Origin: DATFNV01 sp035266225
GTDB lineage: Bacteria; Planctomycetota; Planctomycetia; Gemmatales; Gemmataceae
Direction of reading: 5' to 3'
DNA: 64,000 nt
Assembly: GCA_035266225.1 (NCBI GenBank)
Contig: DATFNV010000336.1
Coordinates: 9,533 to 73,532 of the forward strand
The notes below the pieces were generated by a model that was given only the letters and a program-made list of their open reading frames with translations, searched no databases and had not been told where the DNA came from. This document shows positions 40,443 to 48,884 of this stretch, piece after piece (position 1 is the stretch's first letter; every line of letters starts with the position of its first letter). Position numbers and translations under genes: made by a program.

Positions 40443-41414
40443 ATGTCCTCCGCACTCGACGTCCTGGGCCGCTATGCGCTGCCGGCCGCGTCGTTGCAGC
40501 CGTTGGGCAACCACGGCGGCTTCAGCGGCGCCCGCCTTTGGCGCGTCGAGGCTGGCACCGCCTCGTTCTGCCTGCGCGCCTGGCCTCCGGATGACCCCAC
40601 CCCCGAGCGCCTGCGCTGGCTGCACGACCTCATGGCCGCGGCGCGCGCGGCCGGGTTGACGTTCGTCCCCCAGCTCGTTCCGATCGGCGGCGCCACCTTC
40701 ACCCATCACGCGGGCCGCCTCTGGGAACTAACCGCCTGGCTGCCCGGCCGTGCCGACTTTCACGAGCATCCAGGGCCGGGCCGCCTCCGCGCCGCCTGTG
40801 CCGCGCTGGCCCGGTTGCATTCCGCCTGGGCCGGCTTATTCGCCGCGCGGGGCACCTGCCCGGCCGTTGCCCGCCGGCTCGACCGGGCCGGCGAGTGGCT
40901 CACCCTCGTGTCCGCCGGCTGGCGCCCGCACCTCGACAAGGGCGATCCCGTGGCCCCGTGGGCGGAGGCGGCCTGGCGCCTGCTGGCCGTGTGGGCCGAG
41001 CGCGTCGGCGTCCTGCTGGCCCCGTGGACCGGCCGGCCCTGCGCCCTGCACCCCTGCCTGTGCGACGTCTGGCACGATCACGTGCTTTTCGAGGGCGACG
41101 CCGTTTCGGGGATCCTTGATTATGGCAGCGTCAAGGTCGATCATCCCGCCGCGGACCTGGCGCGCCTCCTCGGCAGCCTGGTCGGCGACGACGCGGCCGG
41201 CTGGGCCGCCGGACTCGACGCCTACGGGTCGCTCCGTCCCCTTTCGCCGGACGAACAGGCCCTGGCTCGCGCCCTGGACCGCACCGGGGTCATCCTTGCG
41301 GCGGCCAACTGGCTGAAGTGGCTGTACCGTGACGCCCGGGTCTTCGACGACCGGCTACGGATCGCCGGTCGGCTCGCGGGGCTCGTCCGACGGTTACAAG
41401 CCTGGCCGATCTGA
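40443..41414 (+). CDS. Aminoglycoside phosphotransferase-fold protein
   Basis: 323 residues. The kinase-like fold is seen in the N-terminal LGNHGGFSGARLWRVEAGTASFCLRAW and in the C-terminal LHPCLCDVWHDHVLFEGDAVSGILDYGSVKVDHPAADLARLLGSLVG. Compared with the usual HGDxHPGN motif, the catalytic Asp position (CLCD) and the second Asp (ILDYG) are present, but the HG and Asn are replaced. It is probably a divergent small-molecule kinase or pseudokinase, not a resistance enzyme. ATG 40443 follows a palindrome containing AGGATCG. Confidence 0.75.
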   Translation: MSSALDVLGRYALPAASLQPLGNHGGFSGARLWRVEAGTASFCLRAWPPDDPTPERLRWLHDLMAAARAAGLTFVPQLVPIGGATFTHHAGRLWELTAWLPGRADFHEHPGPGRLRAACAALARLHSAWAGLFAARGTCPAVARRLDRAGEWLTLVSAGWRPHLDKGDPVAPWAEAAWRLLAVWAERVGVLLAPWTGRPCALHPCLCDVWHDHVLFEGDAVSGILDYGSVKVDHPAADLARLLGSLVGDDAAGWAAGLDAYGSLRPLSPDEQALARALDRTGVILAAANWLKWLYRDARVFDDRLRIAGRLAGLVRRLQAWPI

Positions 41415-41546
41415 TCGGCTCGCCCTCTTGGAGCAGGGCGATTTTCGCTTGATCTTCACCGAATCTACACATAAGCCGGATAATATCACCCTCAACAACT
41501 GACACCCGCCGGTCCCCCAGGCGACCGGCCTGCCCAGAGGTGCCTC

Positions 41547-42377
41547 GTGTCCACACTTTCCTATTCGGCCATCCTTACTGAGCGAAGCCAGAACGGCTTG
41601 CAGCCGTCGGACTTCCGGGCGGCCGCTCACAAGTTCGAGGTGCGGCACCTGGCGTTCTGGTACGGCTCGCGGCAGGCGCTTTTCGACGTGTCGCTGCCGG
41701 TGCCGGAGCGCTCCGTCGTCGCCCTGATCGGGCCGTCGGGCTGTGGCAAATCGACCTTTCTGCGCGTCCTCAACCGCATGAACGACCTGATCGAGGGGAC
41801 GCGCCACAGCGGCGACGTGCTCCTCGACGGCGAGGACATTTACACCTCCGGGCTCAACCTCGTGGACCTGCGCCGCCGCGTCGGCATGGTCTTCCAGAAG
41901 TCGAACCCGTTCCCGAAAACCGTCTACGAGAACGTCGTGTTCGGCCCCAAGGTGGCTGGCCTGAGCAACCGGGTCCGCCTCATGGAAATCTGCGAGCGCT
42001 GTTTGCGCAGCGCCGCCCTCTGGGACGAAGTCAAGGACCGTCTGAACCACTCGGCGCTCGACCTGTCCGGCGGGCAGCAGCAGCGCCTGTGCATCGCCCG
42101 CGCCCTGGCGACTGACCCGGAAGTGCTGCTGCTCGACGAGCCGGCGTCGGCGCTCGACCCGGCTTCCACGGCGCGCATCGAGGACCTGATCTTCGAGTTG
42201 AAGCGCGATTACACGATCGTCATCGTGACGCACAACATGCAGCAGGCGGCGCGGGTCTCGGACCTGACCGCCTTCTTCTTCCAGGGGAAGCTGATCGAGG
42301 CCGGCCCGACCGACCAGCTGTACACGCGGCCCGCCGTCAAGCAGACGGAAGACTACATCACCGGCCGGTTCGGATGA
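41547..42377 (+). CDS. pstB: Phosphate ABC transporter ATP-binding protein PstB
   Basis: 276 residues from GTG 41547 with AGAGG upstream. Walker A GPSGCGKST, Q-loop (VFQKSNPFPKTVYENV), signature LSGGQQQRLCIARAL and Walker B LLLDEPASALDP. SNPFP and the ILAGPT-like tail mark the PstB subfamily, which drives high-affinity phosphate uptake. pstS, pstC and pstA are not adjacent upstream, where a phosphotransferase-fold gene lies, so the permease must be encoded elsewhere. phoU and phoB follow. Confidence 0.94.
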   Translation: MSTLSYSAILTERSQNGLQPSDFRAAAHKFEVRHLAFWYGSRQALFDVSLPVPERSVVALIGPSGCGKSTFLRVLNRMNDLIEGTRHSGDVLLDGEDIYTSGLNLVDLRRRVGMVFQKSNPFPKTVYENVVFGPKVAGLSNRVRLMEICERCLRSAALWDEVKDRLNHSALDLSGGQQQRLCIARALATDPEVLLLDEPASALDPASTARIEDLIFELKRDYTIVIVTHNMQQAARVSDLTAFFFQGKLIEAGPTDQLYTRPAVKQTEDYITGRFG

Positions 42378-42384
42378 TGCCATC

Positions 42385-42457
42385 GTTTAGCGGCCGCCGT
42401 CGATTTATCGTCTCGCGAAACGATGAATCCGCGCCGCCCCGAGGGCGGCGGCTAAAC
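42385..42457. repeat. Dispersed palindrome, family 2
   Basis: GTTTAGCGGCCGCC ... GGGCGGCGGCTAAAC with an inner ATTTATCGT-CTCGCGAAACGAT-type palindrome. Nearly the same sequence as 13534-13605. It sits 7 nt after the pstB stop and 12 nt before phoU. Confidence 0.88.
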
Positions 42458-42469
42458 GGGAGATGCCGA

Positions 42470-43147
42470 ATGTCCAAACACCTCGAGCGCGATCTGGACA
42501 ACCTGCAAAAGGACCTGCTGGCGCTGGCGGCCTCGGTGGAGGAGGCGATCCACAAGGCGATCCGGGCGCTGCAGGAGCGCGACGTACCCCTGGCGAATGA
42601 GGTCATCGACGGGGACAGCGACATCGACGAGGAGGAGAACCACGTCGAGGAGGAGTGTTTGAAGGTGCTGGCCCTGCACCAGCCGGTGGCGGTCGATTTG
42701 CGCCGGGTGACGTCGGTGTTACAGATCAACACCGACCTGGAGCGCATGGCCGACCTGGCCGAGGACATCGCCGAGCGCGCCGTCGCCCTGGCCCGCTGGC
42801 CGGCCATCCCCATCCCCGGCGACCTGCAGCGTATGACCGACCTGACCAGCAGCATGGTGCGCCAGGCGCTGGACGCCTTCGTCAACCTCGACGCCAAGCT
42901 AGCCCGCCTGGTGTGCCGGCTGGACGACGAGGTGGACCGCTACAACAAGAGCATCATCGACGAACTGATCCTGCTGATGCAGCGCTCGCCGGACATGGTC
43001 GAACCGGGGCTGTCGTTCTTCTCGGCGACGCGGCACTTGGAGCGGATCGCCGACCACGCGACCAACATCGCGGAGGACGTCATCTACCTGGTGGAAGGCG
43101 CCATCGTGCGGCATCGGCCGGCCGCGGTGCGCGGGGAGGACTCATAG
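42470..43147 (+). CDS. phoU: Phosphate signalling regulator PhoU
   Basis: 225 residues starting at ATG 42470 (MSKHLERDLDNLQKDLLALAASVEEAIHKAI) after GGGAGATGCCGA. It has two PhoU three-helix repeats with the acidic metal-binding patterns DxDIDEEENHVEEECL and DLERMADLAEDIAERA / LERIADHATNIAEDV. It links the Pst transporter to the PhoR-PhoB two-component system and damps phosphate uptake. It lies between pstB and phoB, the canonical neighbours. Confidence 0.95.
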   Translation: MSKHLERDLDNLQKDLLALAASVEEAIHKAIRALQERDVPLANEVIDGDSDIDEEENHVEEECLKVLALHQPVAVDLRRVTSVLQINTDLERMADLAEDIAERAVALARWPAIPIPGDLQRMTDLTSSMVRQALDAFVNLDAKLARLVCRLDDEVDRYNKSIIDELILLMQRSPDMVEPGLSFFSATRHLERIADHATNIAEDVIYLVEGAIVRHRPAAVRGEDS

Positions 43148-43150
43148 GGA

Positions 43151-43888
43151 ATGGGGGCAACAACCTTGACCACCGTATCCGCCACGCCGACGACGGGGAC
43201 GCCGCGCACCCGCGTCCTGGTCATCGAGGACGAGCGGGGGCTGACCGAGGTGCTCAGCTACAACCTCCAGCGCGAAGGGTACGACACCGTCGTGGCCCAC
43301 GACGGCCAGGAAGGGCTGCGCAAGGCGCAAACCCTGTTGCCCGACCTGATCCTCCTCGACCTGATGCTGCCGGTCATGAGCGGCCTGGAGGTCTGCCGCG
43401 AGTTGAAGGCCGGCGAGCGCACGCGCGACATCCCCATTGTGATGCTGACCGCCAAGGCCGAGGAGACCGACCAGGTGGTCGGCTTCTCGCTGGGCGCCGA
43501 CGACTACGTCACCAAGCCGTTCAGCGTCAAAGTGCTGATGCAGCGGATCAAGGTGCTGCAGCGCCGCCGCGAAGGGGTCAACGACCCGTCTTCGGTGGTC
43601 GAGCACCTGGGGGTGCGCATCGACCGGGTGCGGCACCGGGCCTTTGTCAGCGGCAAGGAATTGAGCCTGACGCCGACCGAGTTCCGCTTGCTGGAGTGCA
43701 TGCTGCGCCAGCCGGGCCGGGCCTTCTCGCGGCACCAGCTCATGGACGCGGCCATCGGCGAAGGGCAGATCGTCCTGGAGCGCACCATCGACGTCCACAT
43801 CAAGACGCTGCGCAAGAAGATCGGCGACGCCGACCTGATCGAGACCGTGCGCGGCGTCGGCTACCGCTTCCGCGAGGCGCTGAGCTAA
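43151..43888 (+). CDS. phoB: Phosphate regulon response regulator (PhoB-like, OmpR family)
   Basis: 245 residues. Receiver domain with acidic pocket Glu26-Asp27, phosphoacceptor Asp70 (LILLDLMLP) and Lys122 (VTKPF), then an OmpR-type winged helix (LSLTPTEFRLLECMLRQPGRAFSRHQLMDAAIGE ... RTIDVHIKTLRKKIGDADLIETVRGVGYRF). It starts 3 nt after phoU. No phoR kinase follows; the haem-c kinase at 49.8 kb is not an obvious partner. Regulation of phosphate genes is inferred from context and similarity. Confidence 0.9.
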   Translation: MGATTLTTVSATPTTGTPRTRVLVIEDERGLTEVLSYNLQREGYDTVVAHDGQEGLRKAQTLLPDLILLDLMLPVMSGLEVCRELKAGERTRDIPIVMLTAKAEETDQVVGFSLGADDYVTKPFSVKVLMQRIKVLQRRREGVNDPSSVVEHLGVRIDRVRHRAFVSGKELSLTPTEFRLLECMLRQPGRAFSRHQLMDAAIGEGQIVLERTIDVHIKTLRKKIGDADLIETVRGVGYRFREALS

Positions 43889-44216
43889 CTGCGCGTCGGT
43901 CTGTTCCGCAACCCTGGGCCGCGCGGCGCGGCTGCGCGGGCAAACTGGGGAGACATTTACGAAAAATGCTTGACTGGCCTTGGCGCGAGGGTTACCGTTA
44001 CAGGATCGAACTCGCATCGTGGTAGACCACGGTATCGGTAACTCTTCCGCTGCACTGAGGCTTGGGAGAGTTGTTCGGTTTCCTGTCGGCTAAGCCTGTC
44101 GCTGCATGAACGATCTTCGTGAAGTCTGCTTCAGGTCTGTGGCAACGCCGCCGCCGTCCGTAACGAGCTTGGAGCGGCCCGCAAGTCCGGGTGCTCCCCC
44201 CCCTGGAGAATGCATC
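43889..44216. other. Leader region of the BON-domain gene with two hairpins
   Basis: A gene-free stretch. On the plus strand TTGACT (43970-43975) has a weak -10 (TACCGT, 43993-43998) after 17 bp. Further on, CGTGGT/ACCACG (44018-44033) and AACTCTTCC/GGGAGAGTT (44040-44072) can pair. Together these suggest a structured 5' leader. No known RNA family is recognised. Confidence 0.35.
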
Positions 44217-44513
44217 ATGTTTGGACACGACACGTTTGCTAATGGCGGTGCCGCCCTGTTATTACCCTCCGAGGCCCCGCACGTCGATCTCGCCGACCTG
44301 GGCGGGCGCGCCCTGCGCAGCAGTCCCTACCTGGCGCTGCGCAAGGTCGGCTGCGAATGCCAGGACGGGGTGCTGACCCTGCGCGGCTGCCTGCCGACCT
44401 ACTACCTCAAGCAGGTGGCCCAGTCGATCGTCGCCCGGGTCGAGGGCGTGCGCCAGGTTGTCAACGAGATCGACGTGGTTTGTCCGGGAATGCATCCGGC
44501 GCAACGAGTCTGA
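44217..44513 (+). CDS. Small BON-domain protein
   Basis: 98 residues. The BON domain is seen as ALRSSPYLALRKVGCECQDGVLTLRGCLPTYYLKQVAQSIVARVEGVRQVVNEIDVV. BON domains bind phospholipid or other surfaces; this one lacks a signal peptide. ATG 44217 follows a GGAG site. A longer frame from 44106 lies in the leader. It is a single gene, with the next gene converging on it. Confidence 0.85.
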   Translation: MFGHDTFANGGAALLLPSEAPHVDLADLGGRALRSSPYLALRKVGCECQDGVLTLRGCLPTYYLKQVAQSIVARVEGVRQVVNEIDVVCPGMHPAQRV

Positions 44514-44607
44514 GTCGGGACGACCAGGGAAGACACGAATCCGATGCGGCGGCGCGGGCGGGCAGGAACAGGAGCCGCCCGCGCCCCCGGCGCCTTTCCG
44601 GGGGCGG

Positions 44608-45150
44608 TCAGGCGCGGTGTTTGCCGAAGGCGAGGGTGCCGGGGACGCGCTCGTCGAGCCAGAAGCCCAGGAGCAGCGTGAGGTAGTACAGCGGCGAGAG
44701 GTAGGAGCCCGAGCCGCCGAACGTGGGCAGCACGACGTACTGGTAGAGCGGTGTCCCGGCCGCGGACCAGATGACGGAGTTCCAGACCACTTCGTTGACC
44801 GGGCCGCTGACCACGAGGAACAGGCCGCGGTAAAGCCAGCGGCGCGGGCCGACGACCCCGGCCCGGTTCTCGCACAGTAAATAGACGGAGCAGTTGCCTC
44901 CGAGCACGGCGAAGACCATGCCCCAGCCGGCCAGGCTGGTCGTCTCCCAGAAGAGCGGCGTGATGCGGTAGGCCCACAGGCGGACGTTGAGGCCCAGGAA
45001 CGCCAGGCCGCCCAGGACCTCGCACGGGATCCACGCCAGCAGTGCCACCACGCTGGTCGCCACACAGCGTACCCACAGCGGCGCCCGGCCCGCCCTGGGC
45101 CGGAACACTTTCCCGCCACGCGGCGGCAAACAATCGGTCGAAGCGGACAT
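44608..45150 (-). CDS. Multi-pass membrane protein, unknown
   Basis: 180 residues from ATG 45150 with AAGGAGAAT upstream. About four to five helices (VRCVATSVVALLAWIPCEVLGGLAFLGLNV; LAGWGMVFAVLGGNCSVYLLCE; WLYRGLFLVVSGPVNEVVW; LSPLYYLTLLLGFWL). I recognise no family. It is downstream of another planctomycete membrane protein gene in the same direction, across a palindrome. Confidence 0.72.
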   Translation of the reverse strand: MSASTDCLPPRGGKVFRPRAGRAPLWVRCVATSVVALLAWIPCEVLGGLAFLGLNVRLWAYRITPLFWETTSLAGWGMVFAVLGGNCSVYLLCENRAGVVGPRRWLYRGLFLVVSGPVNEVVWNSVIWSAAGTPLYQYVVLPTFGGSGSYLSPLYYLTLLLGFWLDERVPGTLAFGKHRA

Positions 45151-45176
45151 ATTCTCCTTCCTCGGGCATCTGGGGT

Positions 45177-45213
45177 CGCTTGCGGCTTCGCACGTCCTGC
45201 CAAGCCGCAAGCG
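45177..45213. repeat. Family 1 palindrome, short-armed copy
   Basis: CGCTTGCGGCTT and AAGCCGCAAGCG around a 13-nt loop, between the two minus-strand membrane protein genes. It is the least conserved full copy. Confidence 0.75.
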
Positions 45214-45220
45214 GCGTCGG

Positions 45221-45865
45221 CTACACGGGCACCAGGCGCAGCACATCGAGCCACTGGTGCTGTTCGAGGTTGACGCGGTCGATGGTGTTGGGCTCGTCGG
45301 CCCACAGCCCCAGGCCGACCATCACCGGCTGCCGGCCGGCCTGGGCGCGCCCCGCCAGCAGCACCCAGCGCGACGGCTCGCCGCGCCCCGCCGCCTTCCG
45401 CGTGTGCCGGTGGAACGCCGCCGTGAACCCGTGGTGGCTCATCTGCGGCGGCCAGACGCGTACCCGCGGCCGGTCGGTCTGCGCCGCCGCCCCCAGCCCC
45501 GGCACCACCTTGTCCAGCAACTTCTCCACCGCCGTCGCGTCAATGGTCGCCTCCCGCCCGACCCCGGCCACCACGACCAGCCGCAGCCGGGCGGGCTGGT
45601 GGTAGACCGTCAGCTGCCGTTGGCCCACCGGCCGCGTCGGCAGCGGGCACTCGTCGAGGTTGACGTCCAGCTCGCGGTCCCAGGCGTCCGACTCCTTCGC
45701 CCGGCCGAACAGCGCCCGCCACAGCTTCCGCACCAGCAGCAGCAGCACGATCAGGAGGAGCACGCCCACCCCGGCCACGACGGCCCACGCGGGGACGCCG
45801 TCGGGGAGGATCGACTGCAACTGGTCGAGCGGGTCAGACGAGTCGGCGAACGGGGCTGCGCGCAT
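45221..45865 (-). CDS. Single-pass membrane protein, unknown
   Basis: 214 residues starting at ATG 45865 (MRAAPFADSSDPLDQLQSILPDG). One helix (WAVVAGVGVLLLIVLLLLVRKLW) anchors a soluble domain with LPTRPVGQRQLTVYHQPARLRLVVVAGVG and IDRVNLEQHQWLDVLRL at the end. I do not recognise the family. It diverges from the PD40 gene, so 45866-45967 should hold promoters for both. The frame continues to 46966 antisense to the PD40 gene but is a GC-rich shadow there. Confidence 0.7.
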   Translation of the reverse strand: MRAAPFADSSDPLDQLQSILPDGVPAWAVVAGVGVLLLIVLLLLVRKLWRALFGRAKESDAWDRELDVNLDECPLPTRPVGQRQLTVYHQPARLRLVVVAGVGREATIDATAVEKLLDKVVPGLGAAAQTDRPRVRVWPPQMSHHGFTAAFHRHTRKAAGRGEPSRWVLLAGRAQAGRQPVMVGLGLWADEPNTIDRVNLEQHQWLDVLRLVPV

Positions 45866-45967
45866 GGCTGGTCTCGGTGATCGCGGGACGGCGGTGGATC
45901 GCGACGCCCCTATAATGGTCTGAACAACGCCCCCGACGATCAAGGTCCGACCTTCAAGGAGCCGTCG

Positions 45968-47008
45968 ATGCTTCCCCTCCTCGCCGCCCTCGCCCTGGCC
46001 GCCGAACCCGCCCCCCCCGAGTGGGCCAAGCCCGAGAGCGAACACCTCAGCAACGTCCGACAGCTCACGCGCGATTTCGTTCGCGCCGGCGAAGGCTACT
46101 TCTCGCCCGACGGCAAGACCATCATTTTCCAGGCCGAAGAGAAGGACAGTGGCAACCCGTTCTACCAGATCTTCACGATGGACCTCGCCGGCGGAAAGGT
46201 CACCCGCGTCAGCCCCGGCGTCGGCAAGACGACCTGCTCCTTCTTCCGCCCCGACGGCAAGAAGATCATCTTCGCCAGCAGCCACCTCGACCCCGACGCC
46301 AAGGCGAAGTACGCCGAGGAATACAAGCTGCGCGACGACGACAAGAAGGCCGGCCGACACCGCCGTTACAAGTGGGACTTCGACCCGCACATGGCCATCT
46401 TCGAGGCCGACCCTGACGGCGAGCACCTGAAGCGCCTTAGCGACGCCAAGGGCTACCACGCCGAGGGCAGTTACTCGCCCGACGGCCGGCAGATCGTCTT
46501 CTGCTCCAACCGCTCCGGCGCCGAGGACCTGGAGCTGTACGTTATGGACGCCGACGGCAAGAACGTGCGGCAGCTGACGCACGCGCCGGGCTGCTACAAC
46601 GGCGGCCCGTTCTTCTCGCCCGACGGCAAGAAGGTGATCTTCCGTAGCGACCGCAAGAAGAAGGACCACCTGCAGCTGTACGTCATCGACGCCGACGGCA
46701 AGAACGAGAAGGCGCTGACCGACGACCTCAACTGGGTCAACTGGGGGCCGTACTGGTACAAGGACGGCAAGCACATTATCTACGCCGGCGCCGACCACAG
46801 CAACCCGGCGGTACGGCCCAACTACGACCTGTACTGGATGAATATCGACACGGGCAAGAAGGTGCGCATCACCTATGCCCCGGGGGCTGACATTCTCCCC
46901 GTCTTCAGCCCGGATTACAAGAAGCTGATGTGGACCTCGACGCGCGACGGGCGCGGGCCGGCCCAACTGTACCTCGCGGACTTTACGCCGCCCAGGGACG
47001 AGGATTGA
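45968..47008 (+). CDS. TolB-like PD40 beta-propeller protein, exported
   Basis: 346 residues with a short signal peptide (MLPLLAALALAAEPAP). At least six PD40 blades are visible: YFSPDGKTIIF, FFRPDGKKIIF, SYSPDGRQIVF, FFSPDGKKVIF, YWYKDGKHIIY and VFSPDYKKLMW. The fold is like the TolB propeller or peptidase S9 N-terminal domain, without a peptidase. It is likely periplasmic binding or scaffold. ATG 45968 is preceded by AAGGAGCCGTCG. Confidence 0.87.
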   Translation: MLPLLAALALAAEPAPPEWAKPESEHLSNVRQLTRDFVRAGEGYFSPDGKTIIFQAEEKDSGNPFYQIFTMDLAGGKVTRVSPGVGKTTCSFFRPDGKKIIFASSHLDPDAKAKYAEEYKLRDDDKKAGRHRRYKWDFDPHMAIFEADPDGEHLKRLSDAKGYHAEGSYSPDGRQIVFCSNRSGAEDLELYVMDADGKNVRQLTHAPGCYNGGPFFSPDGKKVIFRSDRKKKDHLQLYVIDADGKNEKALTDDLNWVNWGPYWYKDGKHIIYAGADHSNPAVRPNYDLYWMNIDTGKKVRITYAPGADILPVFSPDYKKLMWTSTRDGRGPAQLYLADFTPPRDED

Positions 47009-47025
47009 CCGATGAACTCACTTGA

Positions 47026-47100
47026 GCGGCGGCCCACGATTCATCGTTTCGCGACACGATGAGATTTATCGTTTCGCGACACGATAAATCGTGGGCGGCC
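47026..47100. repeat. Family 2 palindrome with an internal duplication
   Basis: Outer arms GGCCCACGATT / AATCGTGGGCGGCC enclose two tandem copies of ATTTATCGTTTCGCGACACG-like sequence. It lies between convergent genes (PD40 and radical SAM) and could stop transcription in both directions. Confidence 0.85.
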
Positions 47101-47115
47101 TCCCAACCGAGACGA

Positions 47116-48678
47116 TTAGAACGTGTTCACCAGCCGCCCGTCCTCGGCGGCCAACTGCCGGGCCAGGGTGTACTGGTGATAGTGCATGAGGCACTTGAAC
47201 AGGTAGAGGACGAGGACGTTGGCGTCGGGCCGCGACTTCAGCAGTCGCCAGAGCCGCTTGCGGTACTCGCGGCGCAGGTCCCCCTCGGGGATGTTGCGCA
47301 TCAGGCGGACGAAGAGGACGACGGCGCTGACCAGGTTCTTCGTCTGCATGGTCAGCCACGACCAGGGGTGCCGCCGCCAGTAGCGCCTCACGCCGGCCCC
47401 GTAGGGCATCCGCTCCTTGAGGTACAACTCCTCCAGGCGGGCGAAGTACGCCTCCGGCTCGTAGAGGTCGCGCATCACCTTGACGTAGCCATCGCGCAGC
47501 TCCTCGCGGCTCATCTGCAAGGGGATGACGTTGGTGCCGTACTCCGGCTCGTCGGCCGAGTCGAGGCGGCCCTCCTCGGCCAGGCGGGCGTGCAGCGGCG
47601 TCTTGGGGATGGCCGCGAGCATGCCGACCATGGCGGTGGCGATGCGGGCCTCCTTGAGGAACTGCCGCTGGGCGTCGAAGATGGTCGTGTCGTCGTTGTC
47701 GAAGCCGACGATCATACCGCACCAAACCTCGATCCCCGCCCGCTGCACCTTGTGGACGCGCTCCAGGATCGTCCCCACCGGGCGGACGTTTTGAAACTTC
47801 TTGGTCTCGCGGAGGGACTTTTCGTTGGGGCTCTCGATGCCGATGAAGACGCTGATGATGTTGGCGTCCACCATCAGCCGCAGCAACTCGTCGTCCTCGG
47901 CCAGGTCGAGCGAGGCCTCCGTGAAGAAGTCGAACGGGTAGCCGTTGGCCTCCTGGTAGGCGATCAGGTCGCGCAGCAGGACCTTGACGGCCTTCTTGTT
48001 GCCGATCAGGTTGTCGTCCACGATGAAGGCGATCTCGATCTTCTGGGCGCGCAGCGCCTCCAACTCGGCGATGACCTGGGCGCTGGTCTTGAGGCGCGGC
48101 CGGCGGCCGAAGGTGACGATGATGTCGCAGAACTCGCACTGGAAGGGGCAGCCGCGCGAGAACTGCACGCTGCCGAACAGGTAGTGCCGCATCTTCAACA
48201 GGTCGAAGCGCGGCGTCGGTACCTTGGTCATGTCGGTCTTCTCGGCCTGCTCGTAGCGCGGCGCGTGCCGGCCCTGCTTCCAGTCGCTGAGGAATTGCGG
48301 CCAGGTTTCCTCCGCCTCGCCAATGAAGATGACGTCGGCCAGGTCGCCGAAGTAATCCTCCTGCACGGTGACCCACGGCCCGCCGACGACGGTGAAAACG
48401 CCGCGCCGCTTCAGCTCGGTCAGGATTTCGTGCATCCGGTGCCGCTGTACGCTCATGCCGGTCAGGCCGACGACGTCGGCGCGGGCCAGGCGCTCCCAGT
48501 TAAGGGCCTCGACGTTTTCGTCGATCAGGGTGACGGTGTGCTCCCCGGGAGTGAGGGCCGCCAGGAGCGGCAGGCAGGCGACGGGGAGGTTGGCGCGCTT
48601 GCCGACCAGCGGCAGGGCGTGCTCCATGCCCCAGTAGGACACCTCGAAGCGCGGGTTGATGATGACGATGTCGGCCAT
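47116..48678 (-). CDS. B12-binding radical SAM protein, HpnP/DUF4070-like
   Basis: 520 residues from ATG 48678 (MADIVIINPRFEVSYWGMEHALPLVGKRANLP). An N-terminal cobalamin-binding-like domain lacks the DxHxxG motif; the radical SAM core has Cys177-x3-Cys181-x2-Cys184 (GCPFQCEFC). The C-terminal part (PEAYFARLEELYLKER ... LFKCLMHYHQYTLARQL) is DUF4070-like. The layout is that of class B radical SAM methylases such as hopanoid C-2 methylase HpnP, but no hopanoid gene is nearby and the substrate is unknown. A longer start at 48708 is possible. Confidence 0.83.
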   Translation of the reverse strand: MADIVIINPRFEVSYWGMEHALPLVGKRANLPVACLPLLAALTPGEHTVTLIDENVEALNWERLARADVVGLTGMSVQRHRMHEILTELKRRGVFTVVGGPWVTVQEDYFGDLADVIFIGEAEETWPQFLSDWKQGRHAPRYEQAEKTDMTKVPTPRFDLLKMRHYLFGSVQFSRGCPFQCEFCDIIVTFGRRPRLKTSAQVIAELEALRAQKIEIAFIVDDNLIGNKKAVKVLLRDLIAYQEANGYPFDFFTEASLDLAEDDELLRLMVDANIISVFIGIESPNEKSLRETKKFQNVRPVGTILERVHKVQRAGIEVWCGMIVGFDNDDTTIFDAQRQFLKEARIATAMVGMLAAIPKTPLHARLAEEGRLDSADEPEYGTNVIPLQMSREELRDGYVKVMRDLYEPEAYFARLEELYLKERMPYGAGVRRYWRRHPWSWLTMQTKNLVSAVVLFVRLMRNIPEGDLRREYRKRLWRLLKSRPDANVLVLYLFKCLMHYHQYTLARQLAAEDGRLVNTF

Positions 48679-48759
48679 GACGCCGGCCCTCTGTGCCGAA
48701 AGGGACAACCGAGCCGAAGCGGATTACCACGCGAGGGCAAACCGCTCAAGATCAACCCG

Positions 48760-48819
48760 GCCGCTTGCGGCTTAGCGTTCGCTCCGTGAGAGTTGCGCGA
48801 ACGCTAAGCCGCAAGCGGC
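48760..48819. repeat. Dispersed palindrome, family 1
   Basis: GCCGCTTGCGGCTTAGCG followed by TTCGC, a 14-nt loop, and the complement. It lies between the divergent radical SAM and mutM genes, just upstream of the mutM promoter. Confidence 0.9.
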
Positions 48820-48853
48820 ACGAACCGATGTGGTGCGAATTGCCGGTCTCGCC

Positions 48854-48859
48854 TATAAT
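48854..48859 (+). promoter_or_regulatory. Consensus -10 box of mutM
   Basis: A perfect TATAAT 25 nt upstream of the mutM GTG, with no recognisable -35 at the usual distance. The position fits a short-leader transcript. Confidence 0.45.
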
Positions 48860-48884
48860 CACGGCCACGTTGGGGAGGTGGTGC

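Noticed and set aside
47059..48789. 576-codon plus-strand frame opposite the radical SAM gene
   Set aside because: It has the composition of a reversed coding strand, begins in a palindrome, and conflicts with a clear radical SAM protein in the opposite strand.
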